Assembly (NCBI RefSeq): GCF_015223065.1
Contig: NZ_JADFBY010000003.1
Span: 496,001 to 560,000 of the forward strand
DNA length: 64,000 bases
Source: Mucilaginibacter sp. JRF
Lineage (GTDB): Bacteria > Bacteroidota > Bacteroidia > Sphingobacteriales > Sphingobacteriaceae
Reading direction: 5' to 3'
Position 1 is the stretch's first letter, and each line of letters begins with the position of its first letter. The translations under genes and the position numbers were made by a program. The notes under the pieces are model-generated. The model was not told the DNA's origin and searched no databases. It worked only from the letters and a program-made list of their open reading frames with translations. Below are positions 24,830 through 32,580 of this stretch, piece after piece.

Positions 24830-24928
24830 GCAGCCTTGCATCGTCATTATTGCTATGGCTGATAACGAAACATTAGGTCGGGATTATTATCTTCGCCGTT
24901 ATTTTTTAAAGCAAACTAACGGGGACCA

Positions 24929-25549
24929 ATGATATTCCTGACCTTTTTTATCGGGCTGATAGCCAACTTTATCGGTTACATTCCGCCCGGTAATATCAAC
25001 CTTACCTTAGTACAAATTACCATTAACCGTGGCATGCGGCATGCCTTACAGTTCATTACGGCGTTTTCGGTAATCGAGTTCTTTTTCACCTTCGTGATCA
25101 TGCACTTCGCCAAGTGGATATCTGAGCAGGCCAACCTAGATACGGTGATAGATTGGGTGATGGTTGTACTTTTCGGCACTTTAGGTATTGTTACCTGGGT
25201 AGGACGCAACAATCCTCCAAAAACAAAATACTCTGATACGGCAAGTATCAAATATGGCATTATGCTGGGTTTTTTAAATCCCATGCAAATCCCCTTTTGG
25301 ATGGTTACCGGCACCTACGTTATATCGCACGAGTGGATATTGGATGGTAATTTCGCTTTGGTCATCTTTAGTGTCGGCTCAGCATTAGGTTCGTTTTTGT
25401 GCCTGTACCTTTATGCCCGGTTTGCGCAGTATATACAAAGTAAATTCGCCTTAAGCACAAGGGTAATTACCATCAGCATAGCATGGCTGTTCTTTGCCTT
25501 GGCCGCCTACCATATATGCAAGCAACTGTATATCATCATTATTAAATAA
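24929..25549 (+). CDS. LysE-family transporter
   Basis: 206 residues with about six membrane segments. The opening GLIANFIGYIPPGNINLTLVQITINRGMRHAL is the LysE/RhtB signature (PPGN... near residue 19), and GFLNPMQIPFWM is the second conserved loop (NP near 115). LysE proteins export amino acids or related small molecules. Substrate unknown. It lies 99 bp after the oxygenase and 67 bp before YceI; whether they share a transcript is unclear. Confidence 0.85.
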   Translation: MIFLTFFIGLIANFIGYIPPGNINLTLVQITINRGMRHALQFITAFSVIEFFFTFVIMHFAKWISEQANLDTVIDWVMVVLFGTLGIVTWVGRNNPPKTKYSDTASIKYGIMLGFLNPMQIPFWMVTGTYVISHEWILDGNFALVIFSVGSALGSFLCLYLYARFAQYIQSKFALSTRVITISIAWLFFALAAYHICKQLYIIIIK

Positions 25550-25616
25550 CCATCTTTTTACAAAGGGCCTTGTATTAGTGCGGGGTTAATTGCCGTTATT
25601 AGCATCAAACTATAGC

Positions 25617-26165
25617 ATGAAAACCCAACATACCAGCACGCTTAAAAGCTTTTTAATATTACTGTTAGTAACCCTTGCAGACCATACAGCTTTCGCGCAA
25701 ACTACCATATCGCGCTCGGCGCTTACTTACGAGGTGAAAAATCTCGGTATAAATACCAGCGGTAAGTTCACCGGCATTAAGGCCAACATCAACTTTAACC
25801 CGGCACAACCGGCCGGCGGTAGCATTGAAGCGGCTGTTGATGTAAATACTGTAAACTCTGATAATGATACCCGCGATGAACACCTGAAAGGCGCTAAGTT
25901 TTTTGACGCGGCTAAATACCCTACTATCAACATCAAATCAACATCGATACAAAAAAAGGGTAGCGGTTATCTGGGTAAATTTGATCTGACTATAAAAGGC
26001 ACCACCAAACCGGTTGAGATACCTTTTACCTATACCGCCACCGGCGACAAAGCCCAGTACAAGGGCAGCTTTAAAATTAACCGCAAGGATTTTAACGTTG
26101 GCGGCAGCAGCATGACCCTGGCCGACGAGGTAACCATCAATATTGATATTGAAACCGCTAAATAA
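25617..26165 (+). CDS. YceI-family periplasmic protein
   Basis: 182 residues from the ATG at 25617; an in-frame TTG 27 bases upstream is less likely because the signal peptide (KSFLILLLVTLADHTAFAQ) begins after this ATG. The mature part is a YceI lipocalin-like beta barrel: SGKFTGIKANINFNP, DTRDEHLKGAKFFDAAKYPTI (in pieces), GTTKPVEIPFTY and FKINRKDFNVGG. YceI proteins bind isoprenoid or other amphipathic lipids in the periplasm. The binding partner here is unknown; an isoprenoid link with the carotenoid genes is only a thought. Confidence 0.93.
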   Translation: MKTQHTSTLKSFLILLLVTLADHTAFAQTTISRSALTYEVKNLGINTSGKFTGIKANINFNPAQPAGGSIEAAVDVNTVNSDNDTRDEHLKGAKFFDAAKYPTINIKSTSIQKKGSGYLGKFDLTIKGTTKPVEIPFTYTATGDKAQYKGSFKINRKDFNVGGSSMTLADEVTINIDIETAK

Positions 26166-26190
26166 GTAGCGCACAGCTTACTAAAAACCT

Positions 26191-26198
26191 TAACTTTA
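26191..26198 (+). promoter_or_regulatory. -7 box for the histidine kinase
   Basis: TAACTTTA, one mismatch; ends 5 bases before the ATG. Leaderless transcript predicted. Confidence 0.35.
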
Positions 26199-26202
26199 AG
26201 GC

Positions 26203-27267
26203 ATGAAATTACGTGTTCTGGTTTTTATAAACGCCTTTGCCGTTGCAGTAACCCTATCAATAGCCAACTATTATTTTCAGCGTAGTTTGCATGCAGTGCT
26301 GATCACCTTTCCGGCAACTTTCATTATCAGCTACATTATATTTTATTATTTGATAGAGAAATATATCTACTCAAAAATAAAACTGATCTATAAACAGATA
26401 CATAATCTTAAGTTGGGCCGCGACCTGCGCGATGCCCTGGGCGAACACGTATCTGCCGACCCGATAAGCGATGTGCAGCAGGAAGTTAAGGAATGGGCCA
26501 CGCAAAAAAAAGGGGAAATAGAGGTATTAAGAGCACAGGAAAAATTCAGACGGGAGTTTTTATCGAACATATCGCACGAGTTTAAAACCCCGCTGTTTGC
26601 CATACAAGGTTATATTGAGGCCATTGAGGATGATGATTTTGAGGATCAGGATATGGCACGCGAATTTTTACAAAAGGCCGCCCGTAATGTTGATCGCCTG
26701 AGTTTTTTGATCAAGGATCTGGATGAGATATCAAAACTGGAAACCGGGCAGATAGCCATAAACTACAGCAAGTTCAAGATAAACGACCTGATAAAGGAGG
26801 TAATTGAAAACCTGGAACTTAAGGCCAAAAAGCACAATATTAAATTTGTGTTCAAAGAAAAATACGACGAATCAATTACCGTTGAGGCCGATAAGCAAAA
26901 AATAACACAAGTACTTACTAACCTGATAGACAACTCGTTAAAGTACGGCAAGGAAGGCGGCAAAACCGCCATTAGCTTATTTGAGCTGCACGATCAGGTT
27001 TTGGTGGAGATAACTGATGATGGCATTGGTATTGAAGAAAAGTACCTGCCACGCCTGTTTGAGCGCTTTTTCCGTACGGATAGCAGCCGCTCGAGGCAAA
27101 TTGGCGGCTCGGGGCTGGGTTTGGCCATAGTTAAGCATATTGTTGAAGCGCACGATCAAACCATAAATGTGCGCAGTACCGAGGGCCTGGGCTCAACATT
27201 TGGCTTCACGCTTAAAAAAGCCAAGCAACAAATAAACATCGCGGGGATACCCGTGTTAAAAAGTTAA
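26203..27267 (+). CDS. Sensor histidine kinase, probably PhoR-like
   Basis: 354 residues. Two membrane segments (about 5-22 and 31-50) with almost no periplasmic loop, a short linker, then HisKA with phospho-acceptor His125 in FLSNISHEFKTPL and an HATPase domain: N box LIDNSLKYG, G1 DDGIGIE, F box RLFERFFR, G2 GGSGLGLAIVKHIVE. The short sensor region resembles PhoR of the PhoRB system, and the genes just downstream (PhoU-like DUF47, Pit transporter) support a phosphate role. No response regulator gene is adjacent, so the partner lies elsewhere. Confidence 0.9.
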   Translation: MKLRVLVFINAFAVAVTLSIANYYFQRSLHAVLITFPATFIISYIIFYYLIEKYIYSKIKLIYKQIHNLKLGRDLRDALGEHVSADPISDVQQEVKEWATQKKGEIEVLRAQEKFRREFLSNISHEFKTPLFAIQGYIEAIEDDDFEDQDMAREFLQKAARNVDRLSFLIKDLDEISKLETGQIAINYSKFKINDLIKEVIENLELKAKKHNIKFVFKEKYDESITVEADKQKITQVLTNLIDNSLKYGKEGGKTAISLFELHDQVLVEITDDGIGIEEKYLPRLFERFFRTDSSRSRQIGGSGLGLAIVKHIVEAHDQTINVRSTEGLGSTFGFTLKKAKQQINIAGIPVLKS

Positions 27268-27289
27268 CATTAAATTAACACACGCAAGT

Positions 27290-27297
27290 TACCTTTG
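27290..27297 (+). promoter_or_regulatory. -7 box for the DUF47-Pit operon
   Basis: TACCTTTG, exact; leader about 13 bases before the ATG at 27315. It gives the phosphate-transport pair a promoter separate from the kinase. Confidence 0.5.
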
Positions 27298-27314
27298 CAC
27301 AATAATACTCAACA

Positions 27315-27965
27315 ATGTCATTAAACAGTATATTCCAGTATTTTGTCCCAAAGGATAAAAAAGTTTTCTTCCCATTATTTGAACAGGCATCAAGCAACGT
27401 AGTTGCAATGGCTACCGTTTTGGTTGAGGCAGTTAACTCGGCCAGCCCTGCCACCCGCGAGGATCTGTTCAAGCAAATAGACAAGCTTGAGAACAAAGGC
27501 GATGAAATTACCCACCAGATATACCTGGAGCTGGGCAAGAACTTCATTACCCCGTTTGATCGTGAAGATATACACTCATTAGCTACCGCTATTGATGATG
27601 TTGCCGATTATATACAAGGCGCCGCTAACCGTATGATGCTTTACAGCGTTGATAACATTAACGAGCCTATCAAAAAGCTATCTGAGCTTATTTTACAGGC
27701 CAGCATCGACCTTGAAAAAGCGGTTAAAGAACTGCGCGACCTGAAGAACGTACGTAACATTGCCGACTCGTGCATACGCATTAACAGCGTTGAGAACCAG
27801 GCTGATTATGTATTTGACCGCGCCGTGGCCGATCTATTCCTGTACGAAAAGGACGCCATTAACCTGATAAAATACAAAGAGATATACGCAGCGCTTGAAA
27901 CCGCTACCGATATGTGCGAGGATGCTGCCAACGTAATGGAATCCATATTAGTTAAAAACGCGTAA
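27315..27965 (+). CDS. DUF47 PhoU-like phosphate transport regulator
   Basis: 216 residues, all helical. Family features: FVPKDKKVFFPLFEQASSNVV at the start, DKLENKGDEITHQIYLELGKNFITPFDREDI (metal-coordinating E/D-rich helices) near 55-85, DDVADYIQGAANRM, and ENQADYVFDRAVADLF near 172. DUF47 proteins are cytoplasmic PhoU relatives that usually precede a Pit transporter, as here (27-bp gap), and are thought to gate it. Co-transcription with pit is highly likely. Confidence 0.93.
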   Translation: MSLNSIFQYFVPKDKKVFFPLFEQASSNVVAMATVLVEAVNSASPATREDLFKQIDKLENKGDEITHQIYLELGKNFITPFDREDIHSLATAIDDVADYIQGAANRMMLYSVDNINEPIKKLSELILQASIDLEKAVKELRDLKNVRNIADSCIRINSVENQADYVFDRAVADLFLYEKDAINLIKYKEIYAALETATDMCEDAANVMESILVKNA

Positions 27966-27991
27966 GCAATTACTTTTTTATATCCCGATAC

Positions 27992-29002
27992 ATGGTTACC
28001 ACCCTGCTTGTAGTTGTAATTTGCCTGGCAATAGTATTCGATTTTATAAATGGTTTTCATGATGCCGCAAACTCTATTGCTACCATTGTATCAACCAAGG
28101 TATTAACGCCGTTTCAGGCTGTTATATGGGCTGCCGCGTTCAACTTTTTGGCATTCTTTGTTATTAAGGACCACAAGGTTGCTAACACTATAGCCAAGAT
28201 CGTACTTCAGGATTATGTTACCATCAACGTAATACTGGCCGGTTTGTTAGCCGCTATTACCTGGAATTTAATTACCTGGTGGTTCGGTATACCATCAAGC
28301 TCATCGCACACGCTTATTGGCGGTTTCGCCGGCGCCGGCATGACCAATGCCATATTTATGGGCCACAACGCGTTCCATGCCATTAAATCAAGCTACATCA
28401 TCGAGATAGCCTCATACATTGTACTGGCACCCTTTATCGGTTTGATCACCGCTTATATTATCACTATCATTATACTGCACATCTGTAAAAACGCCCGTCC
28501 CGCCGCTGCCGAAAAGTGGTTCAAGGCCGGTCAGCTGATATCGTCAGCGTTTTTGAGCTTTGCACACGGTGGTAATGATGCGCAAAAGGTAATGGGTATT
28601 ATTTATGTGGCCCTTGTATCAGCAAAAGTACTTACTGATGGCGCTACCATGCCCGAGTGGATACCATTAGCCTGTTACAGCGCTATTGGCCTGGGCACCA
28701 TGTCCGGCGGTTGGAAGATCGTTAAAACCATGGGTAGCAAAATTACCAAGGTAACCCCGGTTGAGGGTGTTGCGGCCGAAACTGCCGGTGCCATCACACT
28801 AACTATTACTGAGCGTTTGGGCATACCGGTTTCAACCACGCATACCATTACAGGTTCAATTATAGGTGTAGGCTTAACCAAAAGGGTATCGGCCGTGCGT
28901 TGGGGTGTAACCATTAACCTGATGTGGGCCTGGGTTATCACCATCCCTATTTCGGCCTTGCTTGCTGCCGGTGTATATTCATTGATCCGCCTGTTCGCTT
29001 AA
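27992..29002 (+). CDS. pit: Inorganic phosphate transporter, Pit family
   Basis: 336 residues with about ten membrane segments. Both family repeats have the signature GFHDAANSIATIVSTKVL (near 22-39) and SFAHGGNDAQKVMGI (near 190-204), plus the conserved PxSSSHTLIGG and PVSTTHTITGSIIGVG. Pit transports divalent-metal-phosphate complexes with protons at low affinity. It is the second gene of the DUF47-pit unit. A DUF4197 gene follows 30 bp later and may be on the same transcript. Confidence 0.96.
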   Translation: MVTTLLVVVICLAIVFDFINGFHDAANSIATIVSTKVLTPFQAVIWAAAFNFLAFFVIKDHKVANTIAKIVLQDYVTINVILAGLLAAITWNLITWWFGIPSSSSHTLIGGFAGAGMTNAIFMGHNAFHAIKSSYIIEIASYIVLAPFIGLITAYIITIIILHICKNARPAAAEKWFKAGQLISSAFLSFAHGGNDAQKVMGIIYVALVSAKVLTDGATMPEWIPLACYSAIGLGTMSGGWKIVKTMGSKITKVTPVEGVAAETAGAITLTITERLGIPVSTTHTITGSIIGVGLTKRVSAVRWGVTINLMWAWVITIPISALLAAGVYSLIRLFA

Positions 29003-29032
29003 ACTTTTTGCCGCTACGCAGGTTAAAGCTGT

Positions 29033-29770
29033 ATGAAAAAGGTATTACTTATTATCCCTGCCATTGTTGGCATGTCCATTATATCCGGCTGCGATACGCT
29101 TAACCAGGTAGCGCAAACTGCCGGTCAAACCATTGGCAACCCTACCGCTACTGATATCGCTTCGGCATTAAAGCAGGCGCTTGAGCAGGGTACAACCAAA
29201 AGCTCGGATGAATTATCGGCACAAAACGGCTTCTTCGGCAACGCGCTGATCAAACTGGTTTTCCCGCCCGAAGCACAAAAGGCCGAAAAGACCCTCCGCT
29301 CATTAGGTTTAAACTCGCTTTGCGATAACGTGATACTTTCACTGAACCGTGCTGCCGAGGATGCCGCTAAGGAAGCCAAACCCATTTTTATCAACTCCAT
29401 TAAGCAGCTTACCTTGCAGGATGCCACCAACATTTTATTAGGCAATAAGGATGCGGCTACCCAATACTTTAAACGCACTACCGTTAATCAGCTTACCGAA
29501 AAATTCAAGCCTGTTATTCAAAGCAGTTTGAACAAGGTTGGCGCTACCCGCTATTATGGCGATGCGGTTACGGCTTACAATAAAGTTCCGCTGGTGAGCA
29601 CCAAGCTTAACCCCGATTTGAGTGACTACGTAACGCAAAAGGCCATTGAAGGCTTATTTGTGGAGATAGCCAAAGAGGAGCTGAACATTCGCCAAAACCT
29701 GTCGGCACGTTCAACTACGCTGATGCAGCGTGTGTTTGGTTATGCCGATAGTAAAAAGGCAAAGAGCTAA
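29033..29770 (+). CDS. DUF4197 lipoprotein
   Basis: 245 residues. The N-terminus KKVLLIIPAIVGMSIISGC carries a lipobox (ISGC, lipidated Cys20). The mature protein matches DUF4197 features as I remember them: ALKQALEQGT near 46, FPPEAQKAEKTLRSLGL near 83, AAKEAKPIFINSIKQLT, and DYVTQKAIEGLF near the end. Function of the family is unknown. It lies 30 bp after pit, so it may be expressed with the phosphate genes without a proven functional link. Confidence 0.85.
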   Translation: MKKVLLIIPAIVGMSIISGCDTLNQVAQTAGQTIGNPTATDIASALKQALEQGTTKSSDELSAQNGFFGNALIKLVFPPEAQKAEKTLRSLGLNSLCDNVILSLNRAAEDAAKEAKPIFINSIKQLTLQDATNILLGNKDAATQYFKRTTVNQLTEKFKPVIQSSLNKVGATRYYGDAVTAYNKVPLVSTKLNPDLSDYVTQKAIEGLFVEIAKEELNIRQNLSARSTTLMQRVFGYADSKKAKS

Positions 29771-29792
29771 AAAAAGAGCTTACCAACGTACA

Positions 29793-30188
29793 TTATTCTG
29801 TCGGTTTTGCCGGATGGCGAAACATTATGACGGCGAATATCACAGCTAATCCTGCATAAATACCGGCCACTACTGATAATGCAGCAGGCAGATCGCTATT
29901 ACCTCGAAACACTGTTTTAACAAGCATTGCTCCGCCTATAAAAAAGTGGGCGAAATTGGCTAACACCAAAGGTTTGTTATAAATACCGCCTATATTAGAG
30001 CCTTTGGCCATCCAGTTAAGCATAGCGAAACCGAAGTAGGTTGCACCTAACAATTGCGTGGCGATGCTTAATATTTCGGTGGGTTGGGCAACAAAGGCTT
30101 TTATAATATCATCTGCTGCAAAGGTGAGGGCGATACCCATAACTGCTAAAAATATAGCGGTTACGGTCATGATAAGTTTGGTATTCAT
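29793..30188 (-). CDS. Small four-segment membrane protein of unknown function
   Basis: 131 residues from the ATG at 30188; the in-frame TTG at 30212 overlaps an exact -7 box, which makes it unlikely as a start. About four membrane segments with short loops (LIMTVTAIFLAVMGIALTF; ATYFGFAMLNWMAKG; FAHFFIGGAMLV; LSVVAGIYAGLAVIF). No motif is recognised. It is convergent with the DUF4197 gene, with only 22 bp between their stops. Confidence 0.75.
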   Translation of the reverse strand: MNTKLIMTVTAIFLAVMGIALTFAADDIIKAFVAQPTEILSIATQLLGATYFGFAMLNWMAKGSNIGGIYNKPLVLANFAHFFIGGAMLVKTVFRGNSDLPAALSVVAGIYAGLAVIFAVIMFRHPAKPTE

Positions 30189-30209
30189 CAAAGGGGTAAT
30201 GTTAGCCTG

Positions 30210-30217
30210 CAAACATA
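30210..30217 (-). promoter_or_regulatory. -7 box for the small membrane protein at 29793-30188
   Basis: Minus strand reads TATGTTTG, exact TAnnTTTG, about 21 bases before the ATG. Confidence 0.45.
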
Positions 30218-30251
30218 CATTATTTGTACATCAACAGGCTAACATATTGTA

Positions 30252-32075
30252 TTACATTCCCTTTTCAATAGCTTTATACACAGCATCCTGTATACGCGGG
30301 CGTACATTTAGGTCTGATAGTTTGTTGGTAACTTTTGGATGCACCCTGTTTGACAGGAAGATGTATACCAGGCCATATTTAGGATCGACCCAAACGCAGG
30401 TGCCTGTATAGCCGGTGTGGCCAAAGGTTTGATCGGATGCCAGTTCAGATGGGTAATGCTTGGTTACTACCGAATCCTTACGATCAAAACCCAAACCACG
30501 GCGACTAACCGCTGATTGCCTGGAGGTAAACAGCTCCACCGTTTCGGGTTTAAAGTATTGCACACCACCGTAGGTGCCTTTGTTCAGCATCATCTGGAAA
30601 AGTATGGCCAGGTCATTAGCATCAGCAAACAAGCCCGCATGGCCTGATACGCCACCTGCCAAAGCCGCGCCCTGATCGTGCACGTAGCCTTTCAGCAACG
30701 TATGCCTGAAATAGTTATCATCTTCAGTAGGTATTATCTGGCTAACGCTAAACCTGTTTCGCGGTAAAAAGCCCGCGGTTTGCATGCCCAGCTTGTTGTA
30801 AAACTCGGTTTGCACATATTGGTTCAAAGGCTCGGCGGTTATGGTTTCCACTATCTCCTTCATAAAATACATACTCAGGTCGCTATACTCGTATTGCCCG
30901 CGGGTACGCAGGGCGGTTTTAAGCATGGTTGGCAGCATGTAATCCTTATAAAAATCCTTACGTACAAAATAGCCATCGGCTACTTTGGTATTATACACCG
31001 CTGATGAATCACCGCTGTGATCAGCCGGCTTAACCCTATCCTGAAAAGGTATAAAAGGAATTAACCCGGCCTGGTGCAGCATCAGTTCGCGCACACGAAT
31101 GCTGTTTTTGTTGGTATTGCGCGCAATAGGCAAATAATCGCCCATGGTTGAGTCGAGGTTAAGCTTGCCCTGCTCATTAAGGCGCATCACCTCCATGGTG
31201 GTAGCGGCAATTTTAGTAACCGATGCCAGATCGAAAATGTCGGTTATCTTATCAGGCTCGCCGGTAGTATAGGTATGGTTACCGTAAGCCTTGTTAAATA
31301 TCACCTTACCATCCTTAGCTATCAGCACCACGCAGCCCGGTGTTGCCTGCTGGCGAATGGCCTCGTTAGCGATGTTGTCTATCTCGTTCAAAGTAACAGC
31401 CTTGATACTTGCCGCCTCGGGAATAGTATACTGCAAACGTGTTTTCAGTGTAGCGAACCCACTATTGGCCACATATTTCGGCGAAAAAGTTTGCGACAAC
31501 TTTTGCGACAATGGCACGCCGCCAAAAATAGCCTGCGCCACATACGCCGCCGAAATCGGCGTTACCTTACTGTTCCAGATGATGGGGTTTGGCTCATCAT
31601 TCAGTTTGGCCAGCGCATTACCGTTGCCGAACAGGGCTATCACCACCTTTTTTAGCTTACGGTTAAGCTTTACAAAGTTCACGATCTGCGGATTGTTAAG
31701 GTCGATATCGGTTAGCTGGATAACGAGGGTATTGTAAAATTTAATATCCTGAGCCAGATCATTAACCGTCTTTTGACCTAAGTAAGCGGCTCCGTTGAAT
31801 GAGCGTACCTGGGTATATTTATTCAGTAAACTATCAAACTGTGGGGCATAGGTATTTGAGAAATTAACGCTGACAACTTGCGCGCTGTCCAGATTTTTCA
31901 GGGGGATGAGCTGGCTTTCGTTATTCAGCAATATGGTATTTTGCTCGGTTTGCCTTTCTTCGCTCAGGTAGGTTACGGCGCTCATGGGCGGGTTTTGCGC
32001 ACATGCCGAATTGAACATTACAAACAACGCTAACATAACGGGCACGGCGCCCCATGGGTTTTTTCTCATATACAA
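30252..32075 (-). CDS. Secreted serine beta-lactamase-like hydrolase with GH3 C-domain remnant
   Basis: 607 residues. Signal peptide about 3-26. Residues ~40-210 resemble the C-terminal alpha/beta domain of GH3 beta-N-acetylglucosaminidases (TILLNNESQLIPLKNLDSAQVVSV; LVIQLTDIDLNN; VVIALFGNGNAL). Residues ~228-600 are a class C beta-lactamase/DD-peptidase fold with SVTK (Ser285, Lys288), Y397-S-D399 and GHTGYTG near 560. Bacteroidota often have ~980-residue proteins in which a complete GH3 precedes this hydrolase; here the catalytic GH3 barrel is missing but the frame is intact and a signal peptide is present. Likely acts on muropeptides or peptides in the periplasm. The start may also be the ATG two codons later. 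Confidence 0.88.
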   Translation of the reverse strand: MYMRKNPWGAVPVMLALFVMFNSACAQNPPMSAVTYLSEERQTEQNTILLNNESQLIPLKNLDSAQVVSVNFSNTYAPQFDSLLNKYTQVRSFNGAAYLGQKTVNDLAQDIKFYNTLVIQLTDIDLNNPQIVNFVKLNRKLKKVVIALFGNGNALAKLNDEPNPIIWNSKVTPISAAYVAQAIFGGVPLSQKLSQTFSPKYVANSGFATLKTRLQYTIPEAASIKAVTLNEIDNIANEAIRQQATPGCVVLIAKDGKVIFNKAYGNHTYTTGEPDKITDIFDLASVTKIAATTMEVMRLNEQGKLNLDSTMGDYLPIARNTNKNSIRVRELMLHQAGLIPFIPFQDRVKPADHSGDSSAVYNTKVADGYFVRKDFYKDYMLPTMLKTALRTRGQYEYSDLSMYFMKEIVETITAEPLNQYVQTEFYNKLGMQTAGFLPRNRFSVSQIIPTEDDNYFRHTLLKGYVHDQGAALAGGVSGHAGLFADANDLAILFQMMLNKGTYGGVQYFKPETVELFTSRQSAVSRRGLGFDRKDSVVTKHYPSELASDQTFGHTGYTGTCVWVDPKYGLVYIFLSNRVHPKVTNKLSDLNVRPRIQDAVYKAIEKGM

Positions 32076-32120
32076 TTAGTAACGGTATTTTTTATAACCT
32101 GATATTTACAGGCGCAATTA

Positions 32121-32483
32121 TTAACTTTTCTTTTTTATTAAACGATCATAAATTTTATCGAACTCCCTGGCCATTCTCAAATATTCATCGCTCCAGTTGT
32201 TTTGCATCGATAGCTCCTGATACAAACCGGTTGGCGCAAAATCAATATTGACCGTATCAAGTGGGTCGTAATCAAAAGCTTTTAATTTTCCTATAAGCTT
32301 AGTTATGTGTTTAATCAGGTCGTCTGCTTCTTCAAAATGTGTATATATTATATCTGTTTGATCATCTATTTTACTTAATACTTTTTCAAGCAAGCTTGCA
32401 ATGGCGTAAAAGTCATTAATTGCATTTTGCTTTTTATCGCGTTTTACTAACCAGGGTAAACAATTGAAAAATTTTAATGGCAT
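32121..32483 (-). CDS. Small cytoplasmic protein of unknown function
   Basis: 120 residues, largely helical (NAINDFYAIASLLEKVLSKIDD; YTHFEEADDLIKHITKLIGKLK) with a Trp/Tyr-containing C-terminal part ending IYDRLIKKKS. No signal peptide or motif I recognise. It is clearly more A+T rich than its neighbours. It lies 45 bp upstream of the GH3/beta-lactamase gene on the same strand. It may be a lineage-specific gene; the coding call rests on length and amino-acid composition. Confidence 0.6.
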   Translation of the reverse strand: MPLKFFNCLPWLVKRDKKQNAINDFYAIASLLEKVLSKIDDQTDIIYTHFEEADDLIKHITKLIGKLKAFDYDPLDTVNIDFAPTGLYQELSMQNNWSDEYLRMAREFDKIYDRLIKKKS

Positions 32484-32580
32484 ATAAACTTACAGGCGCA
32501 TGTTTTATTACAATCCACAAAGCGTAAAGTTATGCCGTCAATTAATTAATTTAGCACCCTGAATTTAATTTTTTCCTTTC

